Shown: positions 25,220 through 34,017 of the stretch, piece after piece
Layout of the letters: each line of letters opens with the position of its first letter
How positions within the stretch are numbered: position 1 is the stretch's first letter
Assembly: GCF_013116745.1 (NCBI RefSeq)
Contig: NZ_JABFOE010000002.1
Location: forward strand, 1 to 64,000
Reading direction: 5' to 3'
Origin: Arthrobacter sp. 260
GTDB lineage: Bacteria; Actinomycetota; Actinomycetes; Actinomycetales; Micrococcaceae
Length of the DNA: 64,000 nucleotides
Translations under genes and position numbers: made by a program
The notes under the pieces: model-generated
What the model was told of the DNA's origin: nothing
Seen by the model: only the letters and a program-made list of their open reading frames with translations
Database searches by the model: none

Positions 25220-26407
25220 CTAGCCCTGGATGACGATGCCCCGGTCAATGTAGTCCAGCACCTGGTCGTCAGTGAAGCCGTACTCCTTGAGGATGTCGCT
25301 GCTGTGCTGGCCGAGGACCGGTGGGGCCAGGCGCAGCCAATCGTCGTCGCCGGTGTTCGCGGGGCGGCCGAGGACCTGAATGTCCCCGAGTTCCCGGTGC
25401 TTTACCGTCCCGGAGAGGTGCAGTTCCTCGGAGACCGGGTGGGTGAAGGCCTCGTCCATGGTCAGCACCGGGCCGCAGGGGACACCGCTGTCGTTGATGA
25501 TGGAGATCCATTCGGCGGAGGTGCGATCGGCCAGCCTCTCCTCGAAGATTGCGCGCAGCTGGGCCTTGTTGGCCATCCGCACGGCGTTGGAATCGAACAG
25601 CGGACTCTCGGCGATCTCGGACAGCCCCAGGGCATCGCAGAGTTTGCGCCACATCCGTTCGTTGCCGGAGGCGATGGTGATGAAGCTGTCCTGGGTGGCG
25701 AAGGTGCCCTGCGGGAAAAGCAGGGGATGGTCGTTGCCCTCCCGGGTGGGGACGATGCCCAGGCTGAGGAACTTCTGCGCCTGGTAGGTCATCATGAAGT
25801 TCATGGACTGCATCAGGGAGGTCTGGACCACCCCGCCGACGCCGGTCCGCGACCGTTCCATGAGCTTGGAGACAATCGCGAAGCCGGCCACCAGCCCGGT
25901 GGTCGAGTCGGCGATGGGCACACCAACCCGCATCGGGCCGGTCTCCTGGGTCCCGGTGACGCTCATCAGCCCGCTCATGCCCTGGGCATTCTGATCGAAG
26001 CCGGCCATCGAGGATCCCACCGGTCCGTTGCCGAAGCCGGAGATGGAACAGTAGACCAGTCCCGGGTTGACCTCGGCAAGCTGCTCGGCACCGATCCCCA
26101 TGGCGGTGGTGGTTCCCGGTTTGAAGTTCTCGATCAGCACGTCGGCTGTGGAAGCGATCCGGGTCAGTGCGTCTTTGCCTTCAGCGGTGCGCAAATCCAT
26201 GGCGAGCGACATCTTGTTCCGGTTCGCCGACATGAAGTACACGCTGTGGCCGTCCTGGTACGGGCCGGACTGCCGGGACGGATCGCCCAGCGGCACCGAC
26301 TCCACCTTGATTACGTCAGCGCCCTGGTCTGCGAGCATCATGCTGGCGGTGGGGCCAGCAATGTAGCGGGACAGGTCGAGGACGGTGACGCCGTCGAGCG
26401 TTCCCAC
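25220..26407 (-). CDS. CaiB/BaiF family (class III) CoA-transferase
   Basis: A 395-aa class III CoA-transferase that moves CoA between acyl groups. The N-terminus is VLDLSRYIAGPTASMMLADQGADV-like, and the catalytic Asp is in VGVPIADSTTGLVAG (about 167). GTG start overlapping the crotonase stop by one nucleotide (TAGTG), so the genes are co-transcribed and coupled. In this operon, with a crotonase, an FAH-family hydrolase and a D-2-hydroxyacid dehydrogenase, it probably activates or exchanges CoA on a dicarboxylic or hydroxy acid. Substrate unknown. Confidence 0.87.
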   Translation of the reverse strand: MGTLDGVTVLDLSRYIAGPTASMMLADQGADVIKVESVPLGDPSRQSGPYQDGHSVYFMSANRNKMSLAMDLRTAEGKDALTRIASTADVLIENFKPGTTTAMGIGAEQLAEVNPGLVYCSISGFGNGPVGSSMAGFDQNAQGMSGLMSVTGTQETGPMRVGVPIADSTTGLVAGFAIVSKLMERSRTGVGGVVQTSLMQSMNFMMTYQAQKFLSLGIVPTREGNDHPLLFPQGTFATQDSFITIASGNERMWRKLCDALGLSEIAESPLFDSNAVRMANKAQLRAIFEERLADRTSAEWISIINDSGVPCGPVLTMDEAFTHPVSEELHLSGTVKHRELGDIQVLGRPANTGDDDWLRLAPPVLGQHSSDILKEYGFTDDQVLDYIDRGIVIQG

Positions 26408-27234
26408 TAGTGCACCCGCTGGCTGAAGTCGGGCCGCCGTTTCTCGAGGAACGCGGCGACGCCCTCCTTGAGGTCGGCGCCGTCGTAGGTAGCGACGGTG
26501 AGTGCCTGCAGCTTCTCGGCGTCGGAGTCGTTGACAGTCGCAGCGATGTCAGTGACCACCTTCGCTGCCCGCATGGTGGTGGCCGACGACGCCACGATCG
26601 TCTCGACGAGCGAGGCCACCCGCGCGCTCAGCTCTGCGGCGGGCACCACCTCATCCAGCAGGCCCAGCTGCAGTGACGATGGGGAGTCGAAGAGCTCACC
26701 GCTGAACAGCACCCGCTTCAGGCCGTTGACCCCGATGTGGCGCACCAGCATCCGCGATTCGGTGAGCCCCAGGATGACACCCAGTTTCCCGATCGGAATA
26801 CCGATCTTCACCCGGTCGGAGCCGATCCGCAGGTCGCACGCGTTGGAGACTTCACAGCCGCCCCCCACTGCGAAGCCGTGGATCATGGCGATCGTGGGAA
26901 CCTCGAGGTCCGCCACCGCCTGCAGGGTGCGGGACAACTGGCTGTTGTACCCGGAAGCAGTGGAGGCGTCCATTCGCTGGGAGGGGAACTCCGAAATGTC
27001 AGCCCCGGCCGCGAACGCGTCGGTTCCGGCACCCCGGAGCACCACTGCCCGCAGGGTGGCGTCCTGGCCGAGCTCGGTGAACAGCAGCTCCAGTTGCCGC
27101 CACATCTTAATGGTGAGGGCGTTCCGTGCGGCCTCGTTGGAGATCACGACCACCGCGACGCCGGCGTCCACGGTGCATTCGATGGATCCGCCGGATGACC
27201 CGGTGGGTGCTGAGTCGATCAGGTCCTGATACAT
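26407..27234 (-). CDS. Enoyl-CoA hydratase/isomerase (crotonase) family protein
   Basis: A 275-aa crotonase-fold protein. The oxyanion segments AFAAGADISEF (about 74-83) and IHGFAVGGGCEVSNACDLR (about 118-136) are intact. The first catalytic Glu is kept (Glu128), but the position of the second (Glu164 in rat hydratase, normally PE) is Ile148 in KIGIPIGKLG. The enzyme may thus be an isomerase, hydrolase or decarboxylase rather than a classical hydratase. GAGGAGAAG ribosome binding site. It lies upstream of and coupled to the CoA-transferase. Confidence 0.85.
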   Translation of the reverse strand: MYQDLIDSAPTGSSGGSIECTVDAGVAVVVISNEAARNALTIKMWRQLELLFTELGQDATLRAVVLRGAGTDAFAAGADISEFPSQRMDASTASGYNSQLSRTLQAVADLEVPTIAMIHGFAVGGGCEVSNACDLRIGSDRVKIGIPIGKLGVILGLTESRMLVRHIGVNGLKRVLFSGELFDSPSSLQLGLLDEVVPAAELSARVASLVETIVASSATTMRAAKVVTDIAATVNDSDAEKLQALTVATYDGADLKEGVAAFLEKRRPDFSQRVH

Positions 27235-27278
27235 AACTTCTCCTCGGTTGGCCGCACGGGAGCGCGGGACTCGGCTGG

Positions 27279-28040
27279 TTAGGCGCGCTCTTTCACTGGG
27301 TTGCTCAGCGCGCCGATGGCGTCGATGCTGATGGTGACGTCGTCGCCCACCTGCATCGGGCCGACGCCGGCAGGGCTCGCGGTGAGCACCACATCACCGG
27401 GCTGCAGGGTGATGAACTTCGTGATCCAGGCGAGCAGTTCGGCGACGCCGAACACCATGTCATCGGTCCCGCAGTCCTGGACCACGGTGCCGTTGACGGT
27501 GGTGGTGATCCGCAGCGCCTGCGGGTCGGTGATGCTGGTTTCGATCCAGGGGCCCATCGGGCAGAACGTGTCGATGCTCTTGGCGCGCGTCCACTGCCCG
27601 TCGGCGCGGAAATCGCTCGCCGTCACATCGTTGGCGATGGTATACCCGAGGACGTAGTCGGCGTAGTTCTCCACCGTGACATCCCGCGCGGTCTTCCCGA
27701 TGACGACGGCGAGCTCACCCTCGAACTCGAGGCGGTTCAGGTCGCGGGGGTACTCGATCGCGTCGCCGGGTCCGGACAGGGTGTTCAGCCCCTTGAGGAA
27801 CATCACCGGCTGGGTGGGCACCGGCATGTTCATCTCGGCGAGCTGGCTGCGGTAGTTGCCACCGGCGCAGACAATGTTCGACGGCGTACACGGGTTGAGC
27901 AGCGTGACCTCCGATCGCGCGGCGACGCGTGCACCCTGCGTCGCCTCGGTGAGGCTCCCCTCCAGGGCGTGGACGTCGTCGCCGTTGAGCACCCCGTACT
28001 GGGGAGCTCCGTCTGACTCAGCGAACCGGATTATCTGCAT
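27279..28040 (-). CDS. Fumarylacetoacetate hydrolase (FAH) family protein
   Basis: A 253-aa FAH-fold enzyme. The metal-binding Glu cluster appears as RLEFEGELAVVIGK (about 105-118), followed by YTIANDVTASDFRADGQW with the conserved Asp. Such enzymes hydrolyse acylpyruvates, decarboxylate oxaloacetate or hydrate 2-oxo-enoates. ATG at 28040 (MQIIRFAE) has an AAGGAA site. An upstream in-frame start would only deepen the overlap with the preceding gene, which already covers 23 bp. In a dicarboxylate context an oxaloacetate decarboxylase or acylpyruvase activity is plausible (inference). Confidence 0.85.
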   Translation of the reverse strand: MQIIRFAESDGAPQYGVLNGDDVHALEGSLTEATQGARVAARSEVTLLNPCTPSNIVCAGGNYRSQLAEMNMPVPTQPVMFLKGLNTLSGPGDAIEYPRDLNRLEFEGELAVVIGKTARDVTVENYADYVLGYTIANDVTASDFRADGQWTRAKSIDTFCPMGPWIETSITDPQALRITTTVNGTVVQDCGTDDMVFGVAELLAWITKFITLQPGDVVLTASPAGVGPMQVGDDVTISIDAIGALSNPVKERA

Positions 28041-30981
28041 TGCGTTCCTTTCCATTGCTGGCAACTAGTGCCTCTTGAATAAGTTCGAGTGGGTGCCAGG
28101 CTGACCGCTCGGTGCCGTGGAAGATCTGCTCCCGGCAGGAGGTGCCTGTGGCCGCGATGACCGTCATCTCGTCCTCCGCCTCGATGGCAGGGAACAGCCT
28201 GTCGCTGCCCACCTTCATCGAGATGTCGTAGTGCTCCTTCTCGTAGCCGAAGGACCCGGCCATGCCGCAGCAGCCCGCATCCAGATCCAGCACCTGGACG
28301 CCCGGGATCTTCTTCAGCAGGGCCACGGTGGCGGCAGTTCCGACCTCGGCCTTCTGGTGGCAGTGACCCTGGTAGAGGATCTTGCGGCCGGCCAGCCACG
28401 AATCGGGGGAGAGCACCAGGCGTCCCTCATCGATGGCGACGGCGAGAAGTTCCTCCACCTGCTGGACCCGGGCAGCCACCAGTTTCACGTTGGGGTCATC
28501 CGGCAGCATGGTGGTGTGCTCGTCGCGTAGCGTGTAAAGGCAGGACGGCTCGCAACCGACGATGGGGGAGTTCAACACCGTGTTCTCGGTGAGGTCCTTG
28601 GCCATCGCCTTCGCCTTCGCCGTTGCCTCGTCGATCATGCCCTTGGACAACGCCGACCGGCCACAGCACCCGCTGCTCGCCAGTTGCACGTCCCAGCCGG
28701 AATCCTGCAGCAGCCGGATGGCCGCCTGGCCGATGTGAGGTTCGGAGAAGGAGGTGAAGGAGTCGGCCATGAAGTTGACCGTTCCCTGGGTGACCGGGGT
28801 GGTCGATGTCGCGCCGTTCTTCCGGTACCAGCGGATCAGGTTCATGAACCTGAACGTCGGCAGGGGCCGCTGGTGGGCAATTCCGATAGTACGCTCCATC
28901 ACCTTGCGCAGCACCGGAATCTTGCCGGGGATGTTTGAGAGCGGCGCGAAGGTGGAGCCGATCCGGTTCAGGAACCGGATGTTGCCAAAGATCTGGGACC
29001 TGACCGGCGTGCCGTGCTCCTCGTTGTAGTGGTAAAGCGTCTCACTCTTGAGCTTGGCCATGTCCACCCCAAGCGGGCACTCGGCCTTGCACGCCTTGCA
29101 CATCAGGCACAGGTCAAGCACCTCGTGCAGCCGTTCACCGGCCAGGGCAGCTTTCGGATCCGGCTCGGAGAGAGCCTTCACCAGGGCGTTGGCCCGGCCG
29201 CGGGTGGAGTCCTCCTCTTCCCGGGTGGCGATGTAGGACGGGCACATGGCGCCGGTGGTGCTCTTGCGGCACAGGCCAATGTTCATGCAGCGGTCCGCTG
29301 CGCCGCGCATTCCGTCGACCACCGAGAAGTCCAGCTTGGTCCGGAAGCCGACAGCCTCAGGCAGCTGGGCATCACGCAGATTCTCGGTCATCTTGGGGGC
29401 GTCGACGATCTTGCCCGGGTTCATGATGTTGTTCGGGTCGAAGATCCGTTTCACGTGCCGCATGGCCTCGTAGAGGTCGTCGCCGAAGATTTCCCGGTTG
29501 AACTCGCTGCGGGCCAGTCCGTCGCCGTGCTCGCTGGAGTTGACCCCGCCGAACTCCTTGACCAGGTCCTTGATCTTCTCCGCAACGGAGCGCATCCGCA
29601 CGATCTCGTCCGGTTTGGACAGGTCAACGAACGGGCGGATGTGCAGGCAGCCCACCGAGCAGTGCCCGTAGAAGCCGGCCTTCATCTTGTGGTCATCGAG
29701 GATCTCGGCGAACCGTGCGGTGTACGCGGCGAGCCGCTCCGGGGGGACGGCCGTGTCTTCGACGAAAGCCAGCGGGCGGTTGGAGCCGTCGCTTGCCGCC
29801 ATCAACAGGCCGAGGCTGGACTTGCGGACCTTCAGCAGCGACTTCTGCTGCTCGGCGGTCACGAGCCGGAGGGTGTGATAGCCGTGGCCCTTCTCCTCCC
29901 ACACGGCGATGAGGGCGTCGAGCCGTGTCATCAGTGCGTCCAGGTCATCACCGGCGAAGGAGACGAACAAGAGGGCGGCGGGGTCCCCGACCAGGGTGGA
30001 CCCCAGGTCGGCGTACTCGATCTTCTGGCGGGAGAGGTCGAGGATGGTCTTGTCCATCAACTCCACCTGCGCCGGTTCGCAGGACAGCGAATCCTGGGTG
30101 GCCTCAATGGCCTGCTGGGTGGTTTCGAAGTGTCCCACCGCGTAGACGGTATGCCGGGGCTTGGGTACCAGATCCACTTCGGCGTGGGTGGCGATGGCGA
30201 GGGTGCCCTCAGATCCGACGATGAACTTCGCCAGGTCGAAGGCTGTCTCGTCGGCCAGCCGGTCCAGGCGGTACCCGGAGGCGCGGCGCCAGAACGGCGG
30301 GAAGCCGGTGGCAATCGCTTCGGCGTTGTCCTCCAGGAGTTGGGGCAGTTCCCGGTACAGCGAACCCTCCAGCGTCGGAGCTGCTGCGCGGCGGTGGATT
30401 TCCTTCTCATCGACCGGTTCGAACCGGGCGGTCGATCCGTCGGCGAGGACGACGTCGAGCGCCCGAATGTGGTCGATGGTCATCCCGTACCGCAGCGAGC
30501 CGCTGCCGGCCGAGTTGTTGCCGAGCATCCCGCCGATGGTGGCGCGGTTGCTGGTGGAGGTGTCCGGGCCGAACATCAGGCCAAACGGTGCGGCCGCCTG
30601 GTTCAGTTCATCCTGCACCACTCCCACTTCCACTCGGGCGGTCCGCGCCTCGGGGTCAATGTCGAGGATCCGGTGCATGTGCCGGGAGAAGTCGAGGATG
30701 ATGCCCGCGCCGACGGTCTGCCCCGCGAGGCTCGTTGCCGCCCCGCGTGGGGTGACCTGTACCCCGTGCTCGGCGGCGATCCGGACCGTGGCGGCGACGT
30801 CGTCGGCGTTCAGCGGGTACACCACCCCGAGCGGGTAGATGGTGTACATGCTGGCGTCGCGGGAGAACAGGTGACGGCTGTAGTCGTCGAAGGCGACTTC
30901 GCCCTGCACCGCCTTCTCCAGTTTCTCCGCGAACCCCGCCGGAATATCGGTCGCCTCGGGAGGCGTCTGCACAATCGTCAC
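28018..30981 (-). CDS. FAD and Fe-S D-2-hydroxyacid dehydrogenase (YdiJ-type)
   Basis: A 987-aa fusion in the order FAD-binding PCMH domain (about 45-270, PRGAATSLAGQTVGAG), FAD-oxidase C domain (about 275-540), 4Fe-4S ferredoxin region (CMNIGLCRK-CP and CLMCKACKAECP, about 575-660), and two CCG domains (SSGCCGRSALSKG and DAGCCGMAGSFGYE) near the C-terminus. E. coli YdiJ (1018 aa, D-2-hydroxyglutarate dehydrogenase) shares this architecture; glycolate and D-lactate dehydrogenases are the alternatives. GTG start with GGGGAGAAA. Its place beside sgaA and gcl favours a hydroxy acid linked to glyoxylate, such as glycolate (inference). Confidence 0.88.
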   Translation of the reverse strand: MTIVQTPPEATDIPAGFAEKLEKAVQGEVAFDDYSRHLFSRDASMYTIYPLGVVYPLNADDVAATVRIAAEHGVQVTPRGAATSLAGQTVGAGIILDFSRHMHRILDIDPEARTARVEVGVVQDELNQAAAPFGLMFGPDTSTSNRATIGGMLGNNSAGSGSLRYGMTIDHIRALDVVLADGSTARFEPVDEKEIHRRAAAPTLEGSLYRELPQLLEDNAEAIATGFPPFWRRASGYRLDRLADETAFDLAKFIVGSEGTLAIATHAEVDLVPKPRHTVYAVGHFETTQQAIEATQDSLSCEPAQVELMDKTILDLSRQKIEYADLGSTLVGDPAALLFVSFAGDDLDALMTRLDALIAVWEEKGHGYHTLRLVTAEQQKSLLKVRKSSLGLLMAASDGSNRPLAFVEDTAVPPERLAAYTARFAEILDDHKMKAGFYGHCSVGCLHIRPFVDLSKPDEIVRMRSVAEKIKDLVKEFGGVNSSEHGDGLARSEFNREIFGDDLYEAMRHVKRIFDPNNIMNPGKIVDAPKMTENLRDAQLPEAVGFRTKLDFSVVDGMRGAADRCMNIGLCRKSTTGAMCPSYIATREEEDSTRGRANALVKALSEPDPKAALAGERLHEVLDLCLMCKACKAECPLGVDMAKLKSETLYHYNEEHGTPVRSQIFGNIRFLNRIGSTFAPLSNIPGKIPVLRKVMERTIGIAHQRPLPTFRFMNLIRWYRKNGATSTTPVTQGTVNFMADSFTSFSEPHIGQAAIRLLQDSGWDVQLASSGCCGRSALSKGMIDEATAKAKAMAKDLTENTVLNSPIVGCEPSCLYTLRDEHTTMLPDDPNVKLVAARVQQVEELLAVAIDEGRLVLSPDSWLAGRKILYQGHCHQKAEVGTAATVALLKKIPGVQVLDLDAGCCGMAGSFGYEKEHYDISMKVGSDRLFPAIEAEDEMTVIAATGTSCREQIFHGTERSAWHPLELIQEALVASNGKERNADNPVR

Positions 30982-31039
30982 GGTTTTCTCCCCACGGTCA
31001 TGGTTGTTTCCTCGTTGCAGTGGCCAGTCACCGGCCCGA

Positions 31040-32221
31040 TCAGCCCTGTTCGAGGACGGTAAGGGCGGCCTGGATGCCGTCCTGTTTGATGGGCACCCCG
31101 GCCAGGTTCAGTCCCATCTGCACCCCGCCGAGCGTTCCCACCAGGGTGAGGTCCTCGAACGCACCCAGATGGCCGATCCTGAAGACCTTGCCCGCGAGCT
31201 TGCTCAAACCGGCGCCCAGCGACATGTCGAACCGGTCCAGGATGATGGCCCGGATCTCGTCGGCGTCGAAGCCATCGGGCACGACGACGGCGGTCAGCGC
31301 GCCCGAGTGCTCGCGATCGTCCTGGCACAGCACTTCCAGACCCCAGGCCTCGACGGCGGCACGGGTGGCGCGGGAGTACCGCTGGTGCCGGGCGAAAACA
31401 TTCTCGAGACCCTCGTCCTCAAGCATCTGCAGGGCCACCTTGAGCCCGTAGAGGAGGTTGGTGGCTGGGGTGTAGGGCCAGAACCCGTTGGCGTTGGCCG
31501 CGAGGATGGGCTTCCAGTCCCAGTAGGACTTGGGCAGGGTGGACGACTCGTAGGCTTCGAGGGCCTTGTCGCTGACGGCGTTGAAGCTCAGCCCCGGCGG
31601 CAGCATCAGGCCCTTCTGCGAGCCGGAGACGGTGACATCGACACCCCACTCGTCATGCCGGTAGTCGACGGCGCCGAGGGAGGAGATGGTGTCGACCAGC
31701 AGGAGCGCCGGGTGGTCGGTGGAGTTCATTGCGGTCCGAACGTCGCCGATGCGGCTGGTGACGCCGGTGGAGGTTTCGTTGTGCACGCAGCAGACGGCCT
31801 TTATGGTCCGCTCGGTGTCGGCGGCGAGGAGTTCGGCAACCTTGTCCGTGTCGATCCCGTGGCGCCAGTCGCCTGGAACGAATTCAACCTCGAGGCCGAG
31901 CTCGGTGGCCATCTTCTGCCACAGGGTGGCGAAGTGCCCGGTTTCGAAGCACAGGACCTTGTCGCCGGGGCTAAGCGTGTTTACCAGGGCGGCTTCCCAG
32001 GCGCCGGTTCCGGACGCGGGGTAGATGATCACGGGATTGGTGGTGCCGAAGACGGGCTTGATGGCCTCGATCAGGTGCTTGCCGAGTTCCTGGAAGGTGG
32101 GGCCGCGGTGGTCAATGGTGGGCGCCGACATGGCGTGCAGCACCTCGATCGGACAGTTGGTGGGGCCCGGGATTTGCAGGAAGTGCCGGCCGCTTACGTG
32201 TGTCCTCTTTGACTCCGCCAT
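31040..32221 (-). CDS. sgaA: Serine-glyoxylate aminotransferase
   Basis: Class V PLP aminotransferase of 393 aa that converts glyoxylate and serine to glycine and hydroxypyruvate. The N-terminal GRHFLQIPGPTNCPIEVLHA and the PLP-Lys motif VSGSQKGLMLPPG (Lys about 203) are characteristic of SgaA/AGXT proteins, as are the HNETSTG and LLLVDTISSLG segments. Its hydroxypyruvate product is the substrate of Hyi, encoded about 9 kb upstream. It is the first gene of the minus-strand run to 25220 and is divergent from a MatC-like carrier. Confidence 0.93.
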   Translation of the reverse strand: MAESKRTHVSGRHFLQIPGPTNCPIEVLHAMSAPTIDHRGPTFQELGKHLIEAIKPVFGTTNPVIIYPASGTGAWEAALVNTLSPGDKVLCFETGHFATLWQKMATELGLEVEFVPGDWRHGIDTDKVAELLAADTERTIKAVCCVHNETSTGVTSRIGDVRTAMNSTDHPALLLVDTISSLGAVDYRHDEWGVDVTVSGSQKGLMLPPGLSFNAVSDKALEAYESSTLPKSYWDWKPILAANANGFWPYTPATNLLYGLKVALQMLEDEGLENVFARHQRYSRATRAAVEAWGLEVLCQDDREHSGALTAVVVPDGFDADEIRAIILDRFDMSLGAGLSKLAGKVFRIGHLGAFEDLTLVGTLGGVQMGLNLAGVPIKQDGIQAALTVLEQG

Positions 32222-32301
32222 GATGAGTGTCCTTTTCGCCTGGTGACTCTTCAGACTGTGCGTCCGCTAACGTCACCATTTATCCGTTACGTGGAAATTA
32301 G

Positions 32302-32316
32302 TTACCACATGGTGAA
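32302..32316. promoter_or_regulatory. TTACCA-type operator-like site 1
   Basis: TTACCACATGGTGAA reads on the other strand as TTCACC-ATG-TGGTAA, with palindromic core ACCA-CA-TGGT. It lies about 80 bp upstream of the sgaA start. GntR/FadR-type regulators bind sites of this TGGT/ACCA kind, but no such regulator is encoded in the window. Confidence 0.5.
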
Positions 32317-32412
32317 CGCTAGCACCCGCTGTCGGAACCGTCCACCTTCGCCAGGGTGGCCCGCAAGAGGGATGCCCGAAAGGGTTGACGAGACGCGCGT
32401 CACACGGCAGGA

Positions 32413-32460
32413 TTCACCCATATGGTAATTGATTTTCGAATGGTGGAATCATTTACCACC
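32413..32460. promoter_or_regulatory. TTACCA-type operator-like sites 2 and 3
   Basis: TTCACCCATATGGTAA (32413-32428) matches site 1 in half-sites with one extra spacer base. A further inverted pair, GGTGG and CCACC around AATCATTTA (32442-32460), includes another TTACCA. Both lie 70-120 bp upstream of the carrier gene. Confidence 0.5.
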
Positions 32461-32531
32461 TAGCTTCACACCCGCAGGGCGGCGGATCGACAGGTTGAGT
32501 CGAGGCGAGCTGCCCGATCTCGACATTGGAG

Positions 32532-33887
32532 ATGAACTTGTCAATTGAACTGATTTCCATCCTGGTGCTGGCGGCATTGTTTCTTATTGCCACCGTGCGG
32601 CCAGTCCACATGGGGGCGCTCGCCTTCGTGGCAGCCTTCGTTGTCGGCACCATGGTCATCGGCGAGGACGTTGATACAGTCCTCAGCGGGTTCCCGGCCG
32701 ACCTCTTCGTCATCCTCGTGGGTGTCACCTACCTGTTCGCGATCGCCAAGGCCAACGGGACCATCGACTGGGTCATCGATAAATCGGTGAAGTCAGTGGG
32801 CGGCCGGATCGCCCTGATCCCGTGGGTCATGTTCGGCGTCACGGGCGCAATTACCGCCGTGGGTGCAGTGGTTCCCGCCGCCGTGGCCATCATCGCTCCC
32901 ATCGCCATCGGCTTCGGTATCCGCTACAAGATTCGCCCCATCCTGATGGGCCTGATGGTCATCAACGGTGCGACTGCTGGCGGATTCTCCCCCTTGAGCG
33001 TGTTCGGCAGCATCGTCAACGGCGTCGTCGAACGCAACGACCTGCCGGGCAGTCCCCTCGGACTCTTCCTCGCCTCACTGGTCTTCAACGTGATCCTTGG
33101 ATTCGTGGTCTTCTTCCTCTTCGGCGGACGCCAGCTCATCGGTCAGCGCGATACCGGTGGCCAGGCCGATGGCGGCGCTGGCGGTTCCTCGAATCATCCC
33201 GGCGGCGGATCCAAGACCGGCCGCGCCAGCACCACTTCCGTGCAGACCATTCCCCCGGTCGTCCAGAACACGAACCCGGTCGAGTCCATCCCGCTGAACC
33301 GCAACCGGATCATGACCCTCGGCGGCATCGTCCTGCTGGCCGTGTTGGTGCTGGGCTTCGGGTTTGACGTCGGCTTCACCGCCATCACCGTCGCCGTTAT
33401 CCTCTCGCTGTTCTCCCCGGAAGCGAACAAGGGTGCCGTTGCCGCAGTGGCCTGGCCCACGGTGCTGCTGCTCTGCGGCATTGTCACCTATGTCGGCTTG
33501 ATGGAACGCAACGGGACCATCGACTGGCTCGGTAATGGTGTTGCCGGTATCGGCGCTCCGCTGCTGGCCGCGATCCTGATCTGCTTCATCGGTGCGATCG
33601 TCTCCGCCTTCGCTTCCACCACCGGCATCCTCGGTGCGCTGATCCCGCTGGCCGTGCCGTTCCTGCTCAACGGTGAGGTGAGCGCCATTCCGATGATCAT
33701 CGCGCTCTCCATCTCCTCCTCGGTGGTTGACTCCAGCCCGTTCTCCACCAGTGGTGCGCTGATCGTGGCCAACACCCCCGAAGAGGAGCGGGACAAGGTG
33801 TTCCGCCAGCTGATGATCTGGGGTGGTTCGATGGTTGTGATCGCGCCCATCGCCACCTGGCTGATCTTCATCGTGCCAGGCTGGTAA
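32532..33887 (+). CDS. MatC-like dicarboxylate carrier (SLC13-type permease)
   Basis: Integral membrane protein of about 451 aa with roughly 11-12 hydrophobic segments and a central hydrophilic linker (about 200-260, Gly/Ser/Thr-rich). The first half matches the dicarboxylate carrier MatC N-terminal family (AFVAAFVVGTMVIGEDVD, GFPADLFVILVGVTYLF). The second half has SAFASTTGILGALIPLAVP and SSSVVDSSPFSTSGALIVAN, motifs of the ion-transporter/SLC13 fold. Start uncertain: ATG 32532 sits too close to GGAG, and TTG 32538 has ideal spacing. A paralogue lies at 42503. Probable substrate: a C3-C4 dicarboxylate such as malonate, malate or tartrate. Confidence 0.82.
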   Translation: MNLSIELISILVLAALFLIATVRPVHMGALAFVAAFVVGTMVIGEDVDTVLSGFPADLFVILVGVTYLFAIAKANGTIDWVIDKSVKSVGGRIALIPWVMFGVTGAITAVGAVVPAAVAIIAPIAIGFGIRYKIRPILMGLMVINGATAGGFSPLSVFGSIVNGVVERNDLPGSPLGLFLASLVFNVILGFVVFFLFGGRQLIGQRDTGGQADGGAGGSSNHPGGGSKTGRASTTSVQTIPPVVQNTNPVESIPLNRNRIMTLGGIVLLAVLVLGFGFDVGFTAITVAVILSLFSPEANKGAVAAVAWPTVLLLCGIVTYVGLMERNGTIDWLGNGVAGIGAPLLAAILICFIGAIVSAFASTTGILGALIPLAVPFLLNGEVSAIPMIIALSISSSVVDSSPFSTSGALIVANTPEEERDKVFRQLMIWGGSMVVIAPIATWLIFIVPGW

Positions 33888-33909
33888 GTCCCGCCAGAAT
33901 GATGGGACC

Positions 33910-33950
33910 CAGGGAGGGAGGCGGCCGAGCCCAGGCCGCCTCCCTCCCTG
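33910..33950 (+). terminator. Strong terminator after the MatC-like gene
   Basis: Perfect 17-bp stem (33910-33926 with 33934-33950), 7-nt loop, followed by CCTTT. It separates the carrier gene from glxK. Confidence 0.85.
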
Positions 33951-34017
33951 CCTTTAAGTCACCTGTCCCCACGACATACACCGGCCGCCTCCACGCCACC
34001 AGTGATGTAATGGCACT

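Larger units (their letters stand above)
32222..32531. other. 310-bp divergent control region between sgaA and a MatC-like carrier
   Basis: No supported gene was found. The region is more AT-rich than its surroundings and carries three TTACCA/TGGTAA-containing inverted sites (listed separately), as expected for a shared regulatory region of two divergent transcription units. Confidence 0.6.

Noticed and set aside
25112..26410. 432-aa plus-strand open frame opposite the CoA-transferase
   Set aside because: It runs through the bidirectional terminator and is antisense to a gene with the catalytic Asp motif.
29014..31062. 682-aa plus-strand open frame opposite the FAD/Fe-S dehydrogenase
   Set aside because: It is an antisense shadow: the minus-strand gene has complete FAD, ferredoxin and CCG motifs, while this frame shows only Gly/Arg/Val/His-rich sequence without a family.
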